Assembly (NCBI RefSeq): GCF_014284305.1
Contig: NZ_JACOFW010000034.1
Span: 1-36,698 of the forward strand
Direction: 5' to 3'
DNA from: Affinundibacterium seohonense
GTDB lineage: Bacteria; Pseudomonadota; Gammaproteobacteria; Burkholderiales; Burkholderiaceae_D
DNA: 36,698 bases
Shown: positions 1 to 8,821 of the stretch, one piece after another
How the letters are laid out: each line of letters begins with the position of its first letter
Position numbering within the stretch: the stretch's first letter is position 1
Position numbers and translations under genes: made by a program
The notes under the pieces: model-generated
What the model saw: only the letters and a program-made list of their open reading frames with translations
Databases searched by the model: none
Told to the model about the DNA's origin: nothing

Positions 1-81
1 TTGAGTCTTCGTTTGAAAAATACGTGGCGAAGTTCTTTTATTTTTAAAGTGCCTACTAGAGACGCAATCATTACCCAATAA
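1..81 (+). other. Possible 3' end of an upstream plus-strand gene
   Basis: Two plus-strand frames are open from the window edge: frame 1 to a TAA at 79-81 and frame 3 to a TAA at 45-47. A plus-strand terminator follows at 125-150, so a gene reading in from the left may end here. The translated tails are too short to recognise, and chance openness over 15-26 codons is common. Confidence 0.25.
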
Positions 82-112
82 AAAACCCCGCTTTTAATAA
101 AAGACGGGGTTT
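81..112 (-). terminator. Terminator downstream of the ispD-ispF/DUF4404 genes
   Basis: Read on the minus strand, a GC-rich stem (AACCCCG / CGGGGTT, with an AT-rich apical part) is followed by a T-run. It lies about 60 bp after the stop of the DUF4404 gene, so it fits as the end of that transcription unit. Confidence 0.75.
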
Positions 113-124
113 GTCAGCGATCTG

Positions 125-150
125 AAGACGCTCTCGAGCGTCTTTTTTAT
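125..150 (+). terminator. Plus-strand intrinsic terminator
   Basis: AAGACGCTC at 125-133 pairs with GAGCGTCTT at 136-144, and a T-rich tract follows to 150. The polarity fits a plus-strand transcript entering from the left edge. Together with the minus-strand terminator at 81-112 it insulates convergent units. Confidence 0.7.
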
Positions 151-170
151 TTCTTCGATAGCTAAGTCAA

Positions 171-443
171 TCACACGCCCATTTTTTCCAACATACTGCC
201 AAGCTCGCGTAAAGCGGGCTCTAATTTTGGGTGTTTGCTAGCAAACTCTGCATAGATGGCGCGTGAACGATCACTCAAAGCCGCATATAAAGGATCGTCT
301 GGGTTTTCGTCTTTTGCTAACACAACTTCAATATCTTGATGCAAATCTTGAAGTAAAGCCTTCATTTCTGCATCGACTTGTTCGGTCGTGTGCAATCCAT
401 CCTGCAATTGTTTTAGCAAACCCTTTAACATATCGCGTTTCAT
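171..443 (-). CDS. DUF4404 family protein
   Basis: This is a 90-residue cytoplasmic protein of unknown function. It is helical and charged, with an N-terminal segment starting MKRDMLKGLL, a central stretch of acidic and Leu residues, and the ending HPKLEPALRELGSMLEKMGV. That ending resembles the C-terminus of DUF4404 proteins from gammaproteobacteria and betaproteobacteria. The ATG at 443 is chosen over a codon seven residues upstream because AGGAGAG sits just before it. The gene lies 73 bp after ispF on the same strand and is followed by a terminator, so it may be cotranscribed with ispDF. No catalytic motif is visible. The family call rests on recalled similarity. Confidence 0.7.
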   Translation of the reverse strand: MKRDMLKGLLKQLQDGLHTTEQVDAEMKALLQDLHQDIEVVLAKDENPDDPLYAALSDRSRAIYAEFASKHPKLEPALRELGSMLEKMGV

Positions 444-516
444 CGTTCTCTCCTTGGTTCTCAAAATGACAATGTAGATCGGTGCGACGCTTAACAGATC
501 GTCGAATTCAAATAAT

Positions 517-1032
517 TTATACTTTATAAAGCAAAGCGACCGCCTCTGCGGCTATGCCTTCTTCACGTCCCAAATATCCAAGTTTTTCATTAGTCTTTGC
601 TTTGATATTCACTTGCGTTGGCGATACCTGCAAATCTGCTGCAATATGCGCAATCATTGCTGGAATATGTGGAGCCATCTTTGGCTGTTGCGCGATGATC
701 GTTCCATCCAAATTTCCCAACACGTAGCCACTCTCATGTACACGTGAAATAGCCTCTCGTAACAAAACACGTGAATCAGCACCTGCAAACTTGGCATCGG
801 TATCGGGAAACAATTTGCCAATATCACCTAATGCAGCCGCGCCCAACAATGCATCGGTAATCGCATGTAATAATACATCGGCATCCGAATGTCCCAATAA
901 GCCAGTTTTATGCGGAATATCAACACCACCAATGATCAATTTACGCCCTTCAACTAAGGCATGACAATCATAGCCTTGACCAATACGAAATGGCATTGGC
1001 ACTGACATTCGATTATTTGCACTTGCACTCAT
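517..1032 (-). CDS. ispF: 2-C-methyl-D-erythritol 2,4-cyclodiphosphate synthase
   Basis: IspF converts CDP-methylerythritol 2-phosphate to the cyclic diphosphate with release of CMP, in the non-mevalonate isoprenoid pathway. The 171-residue protein is near family length. The zinc-binding motif GYDCHAL (Asp22, His24) is present, as is [11 protein letters not shown] with the third ligand His56. The tail [22 protein letters not shown] is typical. The start codon overlaps the ispD stop by four bases (ATGA), indicating translational coupling. A later Met (residue 9, MSVPMPF) is also possible, because the first eight residues are not conserved in the family. IspD and IspF commonly occur adjacent or fused. 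Confidence 0.97.
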   Translation of the reverse strand: MSASANNRMSVPMPFRIGQGYDCHALVEGRKLIIGGVDIPHKTGLLGHSDADVLLHAITDALLGAAALGDIGKLFPDTDAKFAGADSRVLLREAISRVHESGYVLGNLDGTIIAQQPKMAPHIPAMIAHIAADLQVSPTQVNIKAKTNEKLGYLGREEGIAAEAVALLYKV

Positions 1033-1760
1033 AAGTCTCTAAAAAACAAATGTAAAAATTCCAAATCTTCGGGCACTGTCAATTTACGATTGCGCATAGC
1101 ACCTTCAACTAGTTTAGGGCGATACCCTATCGTTTCAATAGCACTGGCTTCATCGGTGACTACGATCGCCATTTCCAAAGCGCGCGACAGCAGACCCAAA
1201 CTAAACATTTGCGGTGTCTGTGCTAACCACAAATTTGTTCTATCGATCGTTTCTACTTGTCCGGCCACACTTCGCTTAACCGTATCAACGACCGGAAGTG
1301 CTAGTAAACCACCATTAACATCGTCACCGACTGCTTCAATTAGCTTAGTCACCAACGCGGGAGTTAAACCTGGGCGTGCCGCATCGTGTACCAACACCAG
1401 ATCGTGATCTTGATAATGACTATAGTTGCGTATCACTTCCAAACCATTTTGTACGGTATCACGACGGGTTTCGCCTCCACAATTGAGGACAGTCAACTTT
1501 TGATGTTCAGCTAAAGCATCGTCAATGAAGGCATCTTCAGCACTGACGGCAACAAAGATCTGATCGATTTGCGGGCAAGACAAAAAACAATCTACTGTTC
1601 TTTGCAAAACACTTTTTCCCGCCAAGTCCAAGTATTGCTTAGGGATGTTCGCAGCCATACGCGCACCAACACCGGCTGCTGGAATCAATGCGATGTATTT
1701 TGGCTTTATGCCTTGCGGATTGCGGGGCAAATCCGAGAAATCAGTAGATTGTTGGGTCAT
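1029..1760 (-). CDS. ispD: 2-C-methyl-D-erythritol 4-phosphate cytidylyltransferase
   Basis: IspD transfers CMP from CTP to methylerythritol 4-phosphate, the step before IspE and IspF. The nucleotide-binding signature [10 protein letters not shown] is followed by PKQY (residues 40-43) and later by LVHDAARP, the hallmark of the family. The open frame extends to 1859. I place the start at the ATG at 1760 (MTQQSTDF), giving 243 residues, because the extra 33 residues upstream are not family-like and would run into the mfd promoter region. The Shine-Dalgarno sequence is weak at every candidate start, so the N-terminus is uncertain. The 3' end overlaps ispF. Confidence 0.95.
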   Translation of the reverse strand: MTQQSTDFSDLPRNPQGIKPKYIALIPAAGVGARMAANIPKQYLDLAGKSVLQRTVDCFLSCPQIDQIFVAVSAEDAFIDDALAEHQKLTVLNCGGETRRDTVQNGLEVIRNYSHYQDHDLVLVHDAARPGLTPALVTKLIEAVGDDVNGGLLALPVVDTVKRSVAGQVETIDRTNLWLAQTPQMFSLGLLSRALEMAIVVTDEASAIETIGYRPKLVEGAMRNRKLTVPEDLEFLHLFFRDL

Positions 1761-1889
1761 TTCGAGGATACAAGTAGCTGTGCTTGTGCATCGTTTATAA
1801 TTGACGTTCATTTTAACCGCCAATTCCTGCCGCTGGGCTTTTTCCAGACTGTTTAGCATGAATTTGCAGAACTCCTTGCTTTACATCTA

Positions 1890-4800
1890 ATGTCTTTCGA
1901 TTTCATCAAAGCACTACCCAAAGCTGGTCACCGATTTGTATTGCCGTCTACGCATGGCTCAGCAGATGCTTATGCTATTGCGCAAGCAGCTTTTGCCTTA
2001 AAAGCCGAACAAAGATTCTTGACTATCTTTGTGGCTAGCCCGGCCGACGCACAACGCTTGCTCAGTGAATTGCCGTGGTTTGCACCTGATCTGCGCTGTC
2101 ATTTGTTACCCGATTGGGAAACGTTGCCATATGACGCGTTTTCACCGCATCAAGATCTGGTGTCTGAGCGTCTAGCAACTTTGTATGAGATCAATAGCGG
2201 CAACTGCGATGTTTTGGTCGTCCCTGCTACCACGGCTCTAGTGCGCATGGCACCGCCGTCCTTCTTAGCGGCATACACCTTCTTCTTTAAAGTTGGCGAA
2301 ACGCTTAACGAAGCCAAGCTCAAAACCCAATTAACGCTGGCGGGTTACACCCATGTCTCCCAAGTCATGTCACCGGGCGAATATTCGGTTCGTGGTGGTT
2401 TGATTGATTTATTTCCGATGGGTTCGGTGCTGCCATATCGACTGGATTTGTTCGGCGACAGCATAGAAACCATACGTACCTTCGACGCCGATACACAGCG
2501 CTCCTTGTATCCGGTCAAAGAAGTTCGCCTGCTGCCAGGTCGTGAATTTCCTATGGATGAGGCGGGTCGCAGCGCATTCCGTAATCGTTGGCGGGAACAG
2601 TTTGAAGGAGATCCTTCGCGTTCCACCGTCTACAAAGACATAGGCAATGGCATTGCATCGGCTGGTATTGAATATTATTTGCCCTTATTTTTTGAGTCGA
2701 CGGCGACACTGTTTGATTATCTGCCACAAAACACGCATTACGTTTTGATAGGTGATATTGAAGAGGCGATTCAGCGTTTTTGGGTCGACACGCGCTCCCG
2801 CTATCAGTTTCTAAAATCCGATAGAGAGCGCCCTGTCCTGCCGCCAGAAACTATCTTTTTACGTGATGAAGATTTTTTTGCAACGCTGAAATCTGAATCT
2901 CGTTGGATCGTACAAAACGGTGGTGCCGCGTCCGAAGTCTCCAGTTTTTTACCTGATATCGCCGTGAATCGTCGAGCTGATGATCCACTGACGAATTTGC
3001 GCTCGTATTTATTGCAAACCGATAAGCGCGTTTTTATCTGCGCTGAAACAGCCGGTCGACGCGAAACTCTACAACAGTATTTCCGCGATTTCGATCTAGA
3101 AATCAGCATCAGTGAAGATTACACAGACTTCATCACCAGCAGCACCAAATTAGTATTGGGAGTCGCGCCGCTACACGCTGGCTTTCAAGCGCAAGACATC
3201 GCCTTTATCACTGAAACCGAGCTATACGCCGGCTCTGGCAAGCGTATAGGTCGCAAAAAGCAAGAAGCGGTAACGCAAGTCGAGCACATGGTGCGCGATT
3301 TGTCTGAATTAAAAATTGGTGATCCCGTCGTTCATAGCAATCATGGTATCGGCCGCTACATGGGTCTCATCAGCATGGATTTGGGCGAAGGCGAAACCGA
3401 ATTTCTGCATTTGGAATACGCAAAAGACACCAAGTTATATGTACCCGTATCGCAGTTGCACGTGATTTCACGCTATTCCGGCGCATCACCGGACGACGCG
3501 CCTTTACATGCGTTAGGCTCGGGTCAGTGGGAAAAAGCCAAACGCAAAGCCGCGCAACAGATCCGTGACACCGCCGCTGAATTACTCAATCTCTATGCTC
3601 GGCGTGCTTTGCGTGAAGGCCACGCTTTCGAATACTCCGCCCACGATTACGCGGCCTTTGCTGATAGTTTTGGCTTTGATGAAACGCCTGATCAAGCCGC
3701 TGCGATCACGGCAGTGATAGGCGATATGACCTCGGGCAAACCGATGGACCGATTGATTTGTGGTGATGTGGGTTTTGGTAAAACGGAAGTCGCATTGCGT
3801 GCCGCTTTTGTCGCAGTCATGGGTGGCAAGCAAGTAGCGATTCTGGCACCGACTACTCTTTTGGCAGAGCAACACGCACAAACTTTTACCGATCGCTTCG
3901 CTAATTGGCCAGTGAAGATTGCAGAGCTATCCCGTTTCAGAAGCGGCAAAGAAATTGCACAAGCCATCAAAGGCATGGGCGATGGGACGGTAGATATCGT
4001 AATCGGTACGCACAAACTTTTATCCGATGACGTGAAGTTCTCGCGCCTCGGGCTCGTGATTATTGACGAAGAACATCGCTTTGGTGTGCGCCAAAAAGAA
4101 ACGCTGAAAGCCTTACGTGCAGAAGTCGACGTACTGACCTTAACCGCGACACCGATACCACGTACATTGGGAATGGCGCTAGAAGGATTGCGTGACTTCT
4201 CGATCATCGCGACAGCGCCACAAAAGCGTTTAGCGATCAAAACTTTCGTGCGCAGTGAGGGCGACTCAGTAATCCGAGAAGCCTGCTTACGCGAACTCAA
4301 ACGCGGCGGTCAAGTCTACTTCTTGCATAATGAAGTAGAGACGATAGAAAACCGTAAAGCCATGCTGGAAGCCTTGCTGCCAGAAGCACGCATCGCGGTC
4401 GGCCATGGCCAGATGAATGAACGCGACTTAGAAAAAGTCATGCGCGATTTCGTTGCGCAACGCTACAACATATTGCTGTGCACGACGATTATCGAAACTG
4501 GTATTGACGTCCCAAGCGCCAATACCATCATCATGCATAGAGCGGATAAGTTCGGTTTGGCGCAATTGCATCAATTGCGTGGTCGCGTCGGTCGCTCGCA
4601 TCATCAAGCTTATGCATATTTATTGGTTCACGATGTACAAGGATTGACCAAACAAGCAAATCGTCGCCTGGAAGCGATTCAACAAATGGAAGAGCTCGGC
4701 AGCGGTTTCTACCTCGCCATGCATGATTTGGAAATTCGCGGCGCTGGAGAAGTCTTAGGCGACAATCAATCCGGTGAAATGCACGAGATTGGCTTCCAGA

Positions 4801-5309
4801 TGTATTCAGACATGTTGAGTGAAGCTGTACGCAGCTTGAAGAATGGCAAAGAGCCAGATCTCGCAGCGCCACTTTCCACTACAACAGAAATTAATTTGCA
4901 CATCCCCGCTCTCTTACCCAGCGATTTTTGTGGTGATGTACATGAGCGTTTATCGATCTATAAACGCCTGGCAAATTGCAACAAGCTTGATGCCATTGAT
5001 GATTTACAAGAAGAGATGATCGATCGTTTTGGTAAATTGCCAGAGCCGGTTAAGTCACTCTTAGAAACACACCGATTGCGCGTGGCCGCTAAGCCGCTGG
5101 GCATTATCAAGATTGATGCACACAGTGAAGCCGCAACACTGCAATTTGAACCGCAACCACCGATCGATGCCATGCGCATTATCGAATTGGTTCAGAAAAA
5201 CAAACACATTAAACTAAACGGTCAAGATAAGTTACGTATCAGCGCCAACATGCCCGATCTGGCAGCACGCGTCGCCCAGATTAAGAGCACGATGAAAGCG
5301 CTGCACTAA
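1890..5309 (+). CDS. mfd: Transcription-repair coupling factor
   Basis: Mfd is the DNA translocase that removes stalled RNA polymerase at lesions and recruits UvrA. The 1139-residue protein is close to the E. coli length. It has the N-terminal UvrB-like module, a CarD-like RNA-polymerase-interacting domain around residues 470-540 (IGDPVVHSNHGIGRYMGL), and a RecG-like translocase. The translocase shows Walker A GDVGFGKTE (625-633), the DEEH box (726-729), TATPIPRTLGMAL, and a second helicase lobe with QLRGRVGRS. A C-terminal TRCF domain follows. The gene is divergent from ispD and lies 29 bp upstream of serB. All motifs are intact. Confidence 0.98.
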   Translation: MSFDFIKALPKAGHRFVLPSTHGSADAYAIAQAAFALKAEQRFLTIFVASPADAQRLLSELPWFAPDLRCHLLPDWETLPYDAFSPHQDLVSERLATLYEINSGNCDVLVVPATTALVRMAPPSFLAAYTFFFKVGETLNEAKLKTQLTLAGYTHVSQVMSPGEYSVRGGLIDLFPMGSVLPYRLDLFGDSIETIRTFDADTQRSLYPVKEVRLLPGREFPMDEAGRSAFRNRWREQFEGDPSRSTVYKDIGNGIASAGIEYYLPLFFESTATLFDYLPQNTHYVLIGDIEEAIQRFWVDTRSRYQFLKSDRERPVLPPETIFLRDEDFFATLKSESRWIVQNGGAASEVSSFLPDIAVNRRADDPLTNLRSYLLQTDKRVFICAETAGRRETLQQYFRDFDLEISISEDYTDFITSSTKLVLGVAPLHAGFQAQDIAFITETELYAGSGKRIGRKKQEAVTQVEHMVRDLSELKIGDPVVHSNHGIGRYMGLISMDLGEGETEFLHLEYAKDTKLYVPVSQLHVISRYSGASPDDAPLHALGSGQWEKAKRKAAQQIRDTAAELLNLYARRALREGHAFEYSAHDYAAFADSFGFDETPDQAAAITAVIGDMTSGKPMDRLICGDVGFGKTEVALRAAFVAVMGGKQVAILAPTTLLAEQHAQTFTDRFANWPVKIAELSRFRSGKEIAQAIKGMGDGTVDIVIGTHKLLSDDVKFSRLGLVIIDEEHRFGVRQKETLKALRAEVDVLTLTATPIPRTLGMALEGLRDFSIIATAPQKRLAIKTFVRSEGDSVIREACLRELKRGGQVYFLHNEVETIENRKAMLEALLPEARIAVGHGQMNERDLEKVMRDFVAQRYNILLCTTIIETGIDVPSANTIIMHRADKFGLAQLHQLRGRVGRSHHQAYAYLLVHDVQGLTKQANRRLEAIQQMEELGSGFYLAMHDLEIRGAGEVLGDNQSGEMHEIGFQMYSDMLSEAVRSLKNGKEPDLAAPLSTTTEINLHIPALLPSDFCGDVHERLSIYKRLANCNKLDAIDDLQEEMIDRFGKLPEPVKSLLETHRLRVAAKPLGIIKIDAHSEAATLQFEPQPPIDAMRIIELVQKNKHIKLNGQDKLRISANMPDLAARVAQIKSTMKALH

Positions 5310-5338
5310 TTTACCGTCACACCATCTTTATACAAAAA

Positions 5339-6187
5339 ATGAATCTGATCATCCAAGGCTTACACACCGTCTTACCCCAACAAGCGGCAACGATTCAAAG
5401 CATCGCGCAGATGTCCGGCGCGCAGAAAATTGCACCGATTAATACCAAAGCAGTGCGTTTAGAAAACGTGCAATGCGACGCCAAAATCCTGCAAGCAATT
5501 CAGGAGCTATGCTTGCAAGAGCAGCTCGACGTTTATCACGGACAAGCACACCAACTCAGTGACTTTAAGTTGGTCGCGATGGATATGGACTCCACCTTAA
5601 TCACCATAGAATGTATAGACGAAATCGCCGATATGCAGGGTCTAAAGCCACAAGTCGCAGAAATTACTGAAGCGGCAATGCGTGGCGAAATTGAATTTCA
5701 AGAAAGTTTGATTCGCCGAGTTGGCTTACTCAAAGGATTAGAAGCATCCGCCCTACAACGAGTCTACGACCAACGCCTACAGTTATCCTTAGGCGCCGAA
5801 AATATGCTTAAGCAAGTTCAGCAAGCAGGCTTAAAGACTTTGTTGGTGTCTGGAGGTTTTACCTTCTTTACCGATAGAATGAAATCGCGCTTAAATCTCG
5901 ACTACAGCCATGCCAACGTGCTCGAAATCATCGATGACAAACTAACGGGCAAAGTCATTGGCACTATCGTCGATGCCGATGAAAAAAAACGCACGGTCGA
6001 AAAAATTTGCGTAGAACTTGGTATCAGTCCACAACAAGCCATCGTCATGGGTGACGGCGCGAATGATTTAAAGATGATGGGGATTGCTGGCTTGTCAGTC
6101 GCATTCCGCGCTAAACCAGTGGTATGTGCTCAGGCTAGCGTAGCTTTGAATTTCGTTGGTTTGGATGGAGTTTTGAATTTACTTTGA
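5339..6187 (+). CDS. serB: Phosphoserine phosphatase
   Basis: SerB hydrolyses O-phosphoserine to serine, the last step of serine biosynthesis. It is a 282-residue HAD-superfamily enzyme. The nucleophile motif MDMDSTL contains Asp82 and Asp84. Motif II is LLVSGGFTFF, and motif III/IV ends in VMGDGANDLKMM. The first ~75 residues are a less conserved N-terminal domain, as in the long proteobacterial SerB. No clear Shine-Dalgarno precedes the ATG. It follows mfd after 29 bp and could be read from the same transcript. The downstream gene converges on it. Confidence 0.96.
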   Translation: MNLIIQGLHTVLPQQAATIQSIAQMSGAQKIAPINTKAVRLENVQCDAKILQAIQELCLQEQLDVYHGQAHQLSDFKLVAMDMDSTLITIECIDEIADMQGLKPQVAEITEAAMRGEIEFQESLIRRVGLLKGLEASALQRVYDQRLQLSLGAENMLKQVQQAGLKTLLVSGGFTFFTDRMKSRLNLDYSHANVLEIIDDKLTGKVIGTIVDADEKKRTVEKICVELGISPQQAIVMGDGANDLKMMGIAGLSVAFRAKPVVCAQASVALNFVGLDGVLNLL

Positions 6188-6201
6188 TTCGCCACTCTCT
6201 C

Positions 6202-6233
6202 AAAAAAGGCCGGACAACATAGCATCACCCGGC
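6202..6233 (-). terminator. Minus-strand terminator between convergent serB and the SIMPL gene
   Basis: On the minus strand GCCGG (6233-6229) pairs with CCGGC (6213-6209) across a long loop and is followed by CTTTTTT. A second small hairpin (TCCCTA-TT-TAGGGA, about 6239-6252) and outer CTCTCTC / GAGAGAG arms nest around it. The polarity serves the SIMPL gene. No strong plus-strand T-run is seen for serB. Confidence 0.5.
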
Positions 6234-6271
6234 TTAAATCCCTATTTAGGGAGAGAGATAATGAAAATACA

Positions 6272-6997
6272 TCAAGGCTTAATTCGAAACACGACTTCCA
6301 CATTCTGTTTGTACTTTAACCAGACTGGTACGGCAAAATCTTTGGCTATCGGTTTACTTTGCACTGAAAGTTCTTCACGCCTAACCGCGCCATCTAATCC
6401 CAACAATGTGGAAATACTTTTCAAGGGTGATTGAGAAACACCATTCGCAGCGCCTAAACGCACTGATAAGCCTTGCGCCAATCGTTTAGCATTTTCTTTG
6501 GCGTTTGTCGTCGCCATTATGACTAAATCCGCTTGAATTCTATCTATATCGTTACGTCCAAAATTGATAGAAAAATTTCCCAAATAGGGTTTTGCCAACA
6601 AGCTGGTGACGATGCTGTTCCATTTTTGGATATCCCTTACAACAATATGGAAGTTACGCATCAAACGATATTTTTTCGTTGTCTCTGTCGTCTCTAGATA
6701 TTCGACGGCGCTCACATATTTCTTAATCTCCGCAGCTTCAATATCTTCCAAATCTAGAGCATACGACGCAAGTAATGCCATCACATCTGCAGAACTTTTT
6801 TCTATCATGCTCAAAGTTAATTCGGGATCAGCAGACAACTCGGTCAACTCAAAATCAATTTCACCAATATTTGGCCGGAGGCTTAAGCTTGCCTCACCTG
6901 TGGCATGAATAAAGGGATAGTTTGGTAGCGATGATGCAATCGCAGAACTAGTCAGAGCAAAGCAGCAAAAAATACAGATTCTTTTCAGTATTATCAT
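6272..6997 (-). CDS. SIMPL-domain (DUF541, YggE-like) exported protein
   Basis: The 241-residue protein begins with MIILKRICIFCCFALTSSAIAS, a basic n-region, a hydrophobic core and a plausible signal peptidase site, so it is probably periplasmic. The mature part starts with the typical SIMPL opening IHATGEASLSLRPNIGEIDFEL and contains TTNAKENAKRLAQGLSVRLGAANGV, the family's best conserved segment. SIMPL proteins of the YggE type are linked to oxidative stress, but their biochemistry is unclear. The start is the ATG at 6997; an upstream TTG at 7012 would dilute the signal peptide. It lies 80 bp downstream of the M56 peptidase gene on the same strand, with a hairpin between, so it may belong to that regulatory unit. 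Confidence 0.85.
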   Translation of the reverse strand: MIILKRICIFCCFALTSSAIASSLPNYPFIHATGEASLSLRPNIGEIDFELTELSADPELTLSMIEKSSADVMALLASYALDLEDIEAAEIKKYVSAVEYLETTETTKKYRLMRNFHIVVRDIQKWNSIVTSLLAKPYLGNFSINFGRNDIDRIQADLVIMATTNAKENAKRLAQGLSVRLGAANGVSQSPLKSISTLLGLDGAVRREELSVQSKPIAKDFAVPVWLKYKQNVEVVFRIKP

Positions 6998-7034
6998 CAC
7001 AAACAATTCCAATCACAGATGGTTCTCATCGATA

Positions 7035-7062
7035 CCAGAAACCTTAGATTCAAGGTTTCTGG
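7035..7062 (-). terminator. Hairpin between the M56 peptidase and SIMPL genes
   Basis: CCAGAAACCTT (7035-7045) pairs perfectly with AAGGTTTCTGG (7052-7062) around a six-base loop. There is no T-run after it on the minus strand. It may be a weak terminator, a processing site or an mRNA-stabilising structure between two cotranscribed genes rather than a strong stop. Confidence 0.45.
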
Positions 7063-7077
7063 GTTACTTAAATTTAT

Positions 7078-8388
7078 TTAATCCAATTTCCAAACATATT
7101 CCACTTGCGTCGTGATGATTCGACTAGCGCCCTTGGATTTCACTACCGTCCCCTTGCATTTTCCGGACAGAAGTTGCTCTGTTACAGCACTATCTAAGTT
7201 TGTCCATCCACTTGATTTAACCACATCGACTTTTTCAATCTTGCCGTCAGCTGCCATAAATACTTTGAGTCTAGTTACGCCAGTTTCCTGCTTCACAAGT
7301 GAAATTTTTGGATATTCAGGTTGGCAACCGCTACTAGCAAAATTAATCCTTCCGTTCAATTCTTTACTCAAAACTGGTGCATTAGTTTTAGTGGTTTGAA
7401 TTGATCCAACGCTGGCATTGGCCACCATACCAAAGCAAACAGCGCTTATACTTAATGCAGTTACCGCGGTTTTCCAATTAACACTTTGTACTTCTGGACG
7501 TATTAAACGTTTGATTCGAGACATAAGATTTCCTCCGTGTGCCGCTTGGGCGAGTTGAGGTGTGGTGAATTGGATGTATTCCAATTCTTGTAATGCAAGT
7601 GCCAGACGCCGCGGTTCGCCGAGCATACTTGCCGCTAAATCATCCGCAATGTTCTCGCGTTCAGTGCGGATTTTTTTGGAAATCCACCATACAGCTGGGT
7701 GGAAAAACAAAACCATTTCGATCAAATTTTGAATAAAGTTAATCAGATAATCGAAGCGCGAAATATGCGCTAATTCGTGGGCGATCAATGCCTCTAAATA
7801 GCTTGGCGTCATGCCAGTAACAAGGGACGCTGGAACCAAAATCATCGGTCGTATCCAACCTATGGTGATCGGGCTTTCTAGATCTTGGACGATGCGTACT
7901 AAGACCGATTTATCGATCTGAAAACGCGCAGCTAATTGATCGGTTTTTTGCTGCCAATAGCTATTGCTGACACCACGCTTTCCATTGCTGTAGGATCGCA
8001 GCCAGAAAACGCCAAGCAATAGTCGCAAGGCGAGAATGGCAACCACAATCGCCCAGGTGATAACGATGAAATCGATGTGCAACTGAAACCAAATCTGCGT
8101 TAATTCAGTCCAAGCTAACGCAGCTTTAGATTCAACGAAGCTGCTGGAGCTTACCTGAGCACCAATGAATTCCTTTGTCGTTTGTAGGCTTTGTAACAAC
8201 TCCCAAATCGGCACCAAAAAACATAATGAAAGGCTGAGACACGCAATTAAATAACGGGTTTGCGCTCGACCGTTGCGGCAGATCTGTAGCAAGAAGGCTG
8301 TGACTAACGCAATCGCAAGGCCCTGCCAGAGGAAGTTAACCAGCGCCCAACCGATGGCGTTCGTGAGGAATTGAAAGTCGAAGTTCAT
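7078..8388 (-). CDS. M56 (BlaR1/MecR1-type) membrane metallopeptidase with C-terminal TonB-like domain
   Basis: The 436-residue protein has hydrophobic segments at about 10-34, 46-65 and 105-130. Next comes a cytoplasmic zinc protease domain with HELAH (His204, Glu205, His208) and a third-ligand candidate in RTERENIADDLA (240-251). A further membrane segment lies at about 308-326. The C-terminal ~90 residues (CQPEYPKISLVKQETGVTRLKVFMAADGKI...) are a TonB-C-type domain, placed where BlaR1 carries its beta-lactam sensor. M56 proteins cleave a cognate BlaI repressor after signal perception. The start overlaps the stop of the BlaI gene (ATGA), as in other blaI/blaR pairs. The signal sensed here cannot be told from sequence, and no beta-lactamase gene is adjacent. 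Confidence 0.9.
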   Translation of the reverse strand: MNFDFQFLTNAIGWALVNFLWQGLAIALVTAFLLQICRNGRAQTRYLIACLSLSLCFLVPIWELLQSLQTTKEFIGAQVSSSSFVESKAALAWTELTQIWFQLHIDFIVITWAIVVAILALRLLLGVFWLRSYSNGKRGVSNSYWQQKTDQLAARFQIDKSVLVRIVQDLESPITIGWIRPMILVPASLVTGMTPSYLEALIAHELAHISRFDYLINFIQNLIEMVLFFHPAVWWISKKIRTERENIADDLAASMLGEPRRLALALQELEYIQFTTPQLAQAAHGGNLMSRIKRLIRPEVQSVNWKTAVTALSISAVCFGMVANASVGSIQTTKTNAPVLSKELNGRINFASSGCQPEYPKISLVKQETGVTRLKVFMAADGKIEKVDVVKSSGWTNLDSAVTEQLLSGKCKGTVVKSKGASRIITTQVEYVWKLD

Positions 8389-8789
8389 TTTTCATCCCCA
8401 TGCAAAAATTTTTGAATTTCCTCACGCTCTTCTTTGCTGACGTGAGAACGTAAGGCAGCCAGAACCAAGGCTTTGGCCGAGCCAGAAAATGCTTTTTGAA
8501 TTAAATCCTTTACCAAATTGGTCTGTAAGGCGTCTTGCTCTTCAACCGCTGCATACACATGCGCCTTTTGACTTTCATCGCGACGCAATTGCCCCTTGCT
8601 GTGCATCACTTGAAGCATGCGCAATACCGATGCGTAGGCAATTTCTGACCGCTCCTTTTGTGCTGCCTCATGCACTTGTTTCGCCGTCGCTGGGCCCAAA
8701 ACCCAAAGCAAGCGCATTAACTCCATCTCGGCCCTGGTTGGCTTTGGTGGTCTAGCTTGCTCACTATTTGTGGAAGTATTTTTTTTCAT
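8385..8789 (-). CDS. BlaI/MecI/CopY family transcriptional repressor
   Basis: The 134-residue winged-helix protein contains TRAEMELMRLLWVLGPATAKQVHEA, the family's first helices, and IAYASVLRMLQVMHSKGQLRRDESQKAHVYAA, the recognition helix and wing. The C-terminal part (LVKDLIQKAFSGSAKALVLAALR) is the dimerisation and cleavage region. It probably represses its own operon and is inactivated by the M56 peptidase encoded immediately downstream with a four-base overlap. A dyad in the upstream region (8830-8841) is the likely operator. The Lys-rich N-terminal tail (MKKNTSTNSEQARPPKP) is longer than in the staphylococcal proteins. Confidence 0.93.
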   Translation of the reverse strand: MKKNTSTNSEQARPPKPTRAEMELMRLLWVLGPATAKQVHEAAQKERSEIAYASVLRMLQVMHSKGQLRRDESQKAHVYAAVEEQDALQTNLVKDLIQKAFSGSAKALVLAALRSHVSKEEREEIQKFLHGDEK

Positions 8790-8821
8790 TTGAATTTAAT
8801 CTCAAGTAGATCGATTCGTCC

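Noticed and set aside
3692..4300. 202-codon minus-strand frame inside mfd
   Set aside because: It is fully antisense to the conserved helicase domain of mfd, and its composition is that of a complementary-frame shadow.
6261..6434. Short plus-strand frame starting with a good Shine-Dalgarno (GGGAGAGAG) after serB
   Set aside because: It lies antisense to the SIMPL gene for almost its whole length and its translation resembles no protein. The purine-rich stretch is explained by the hairpin arms.
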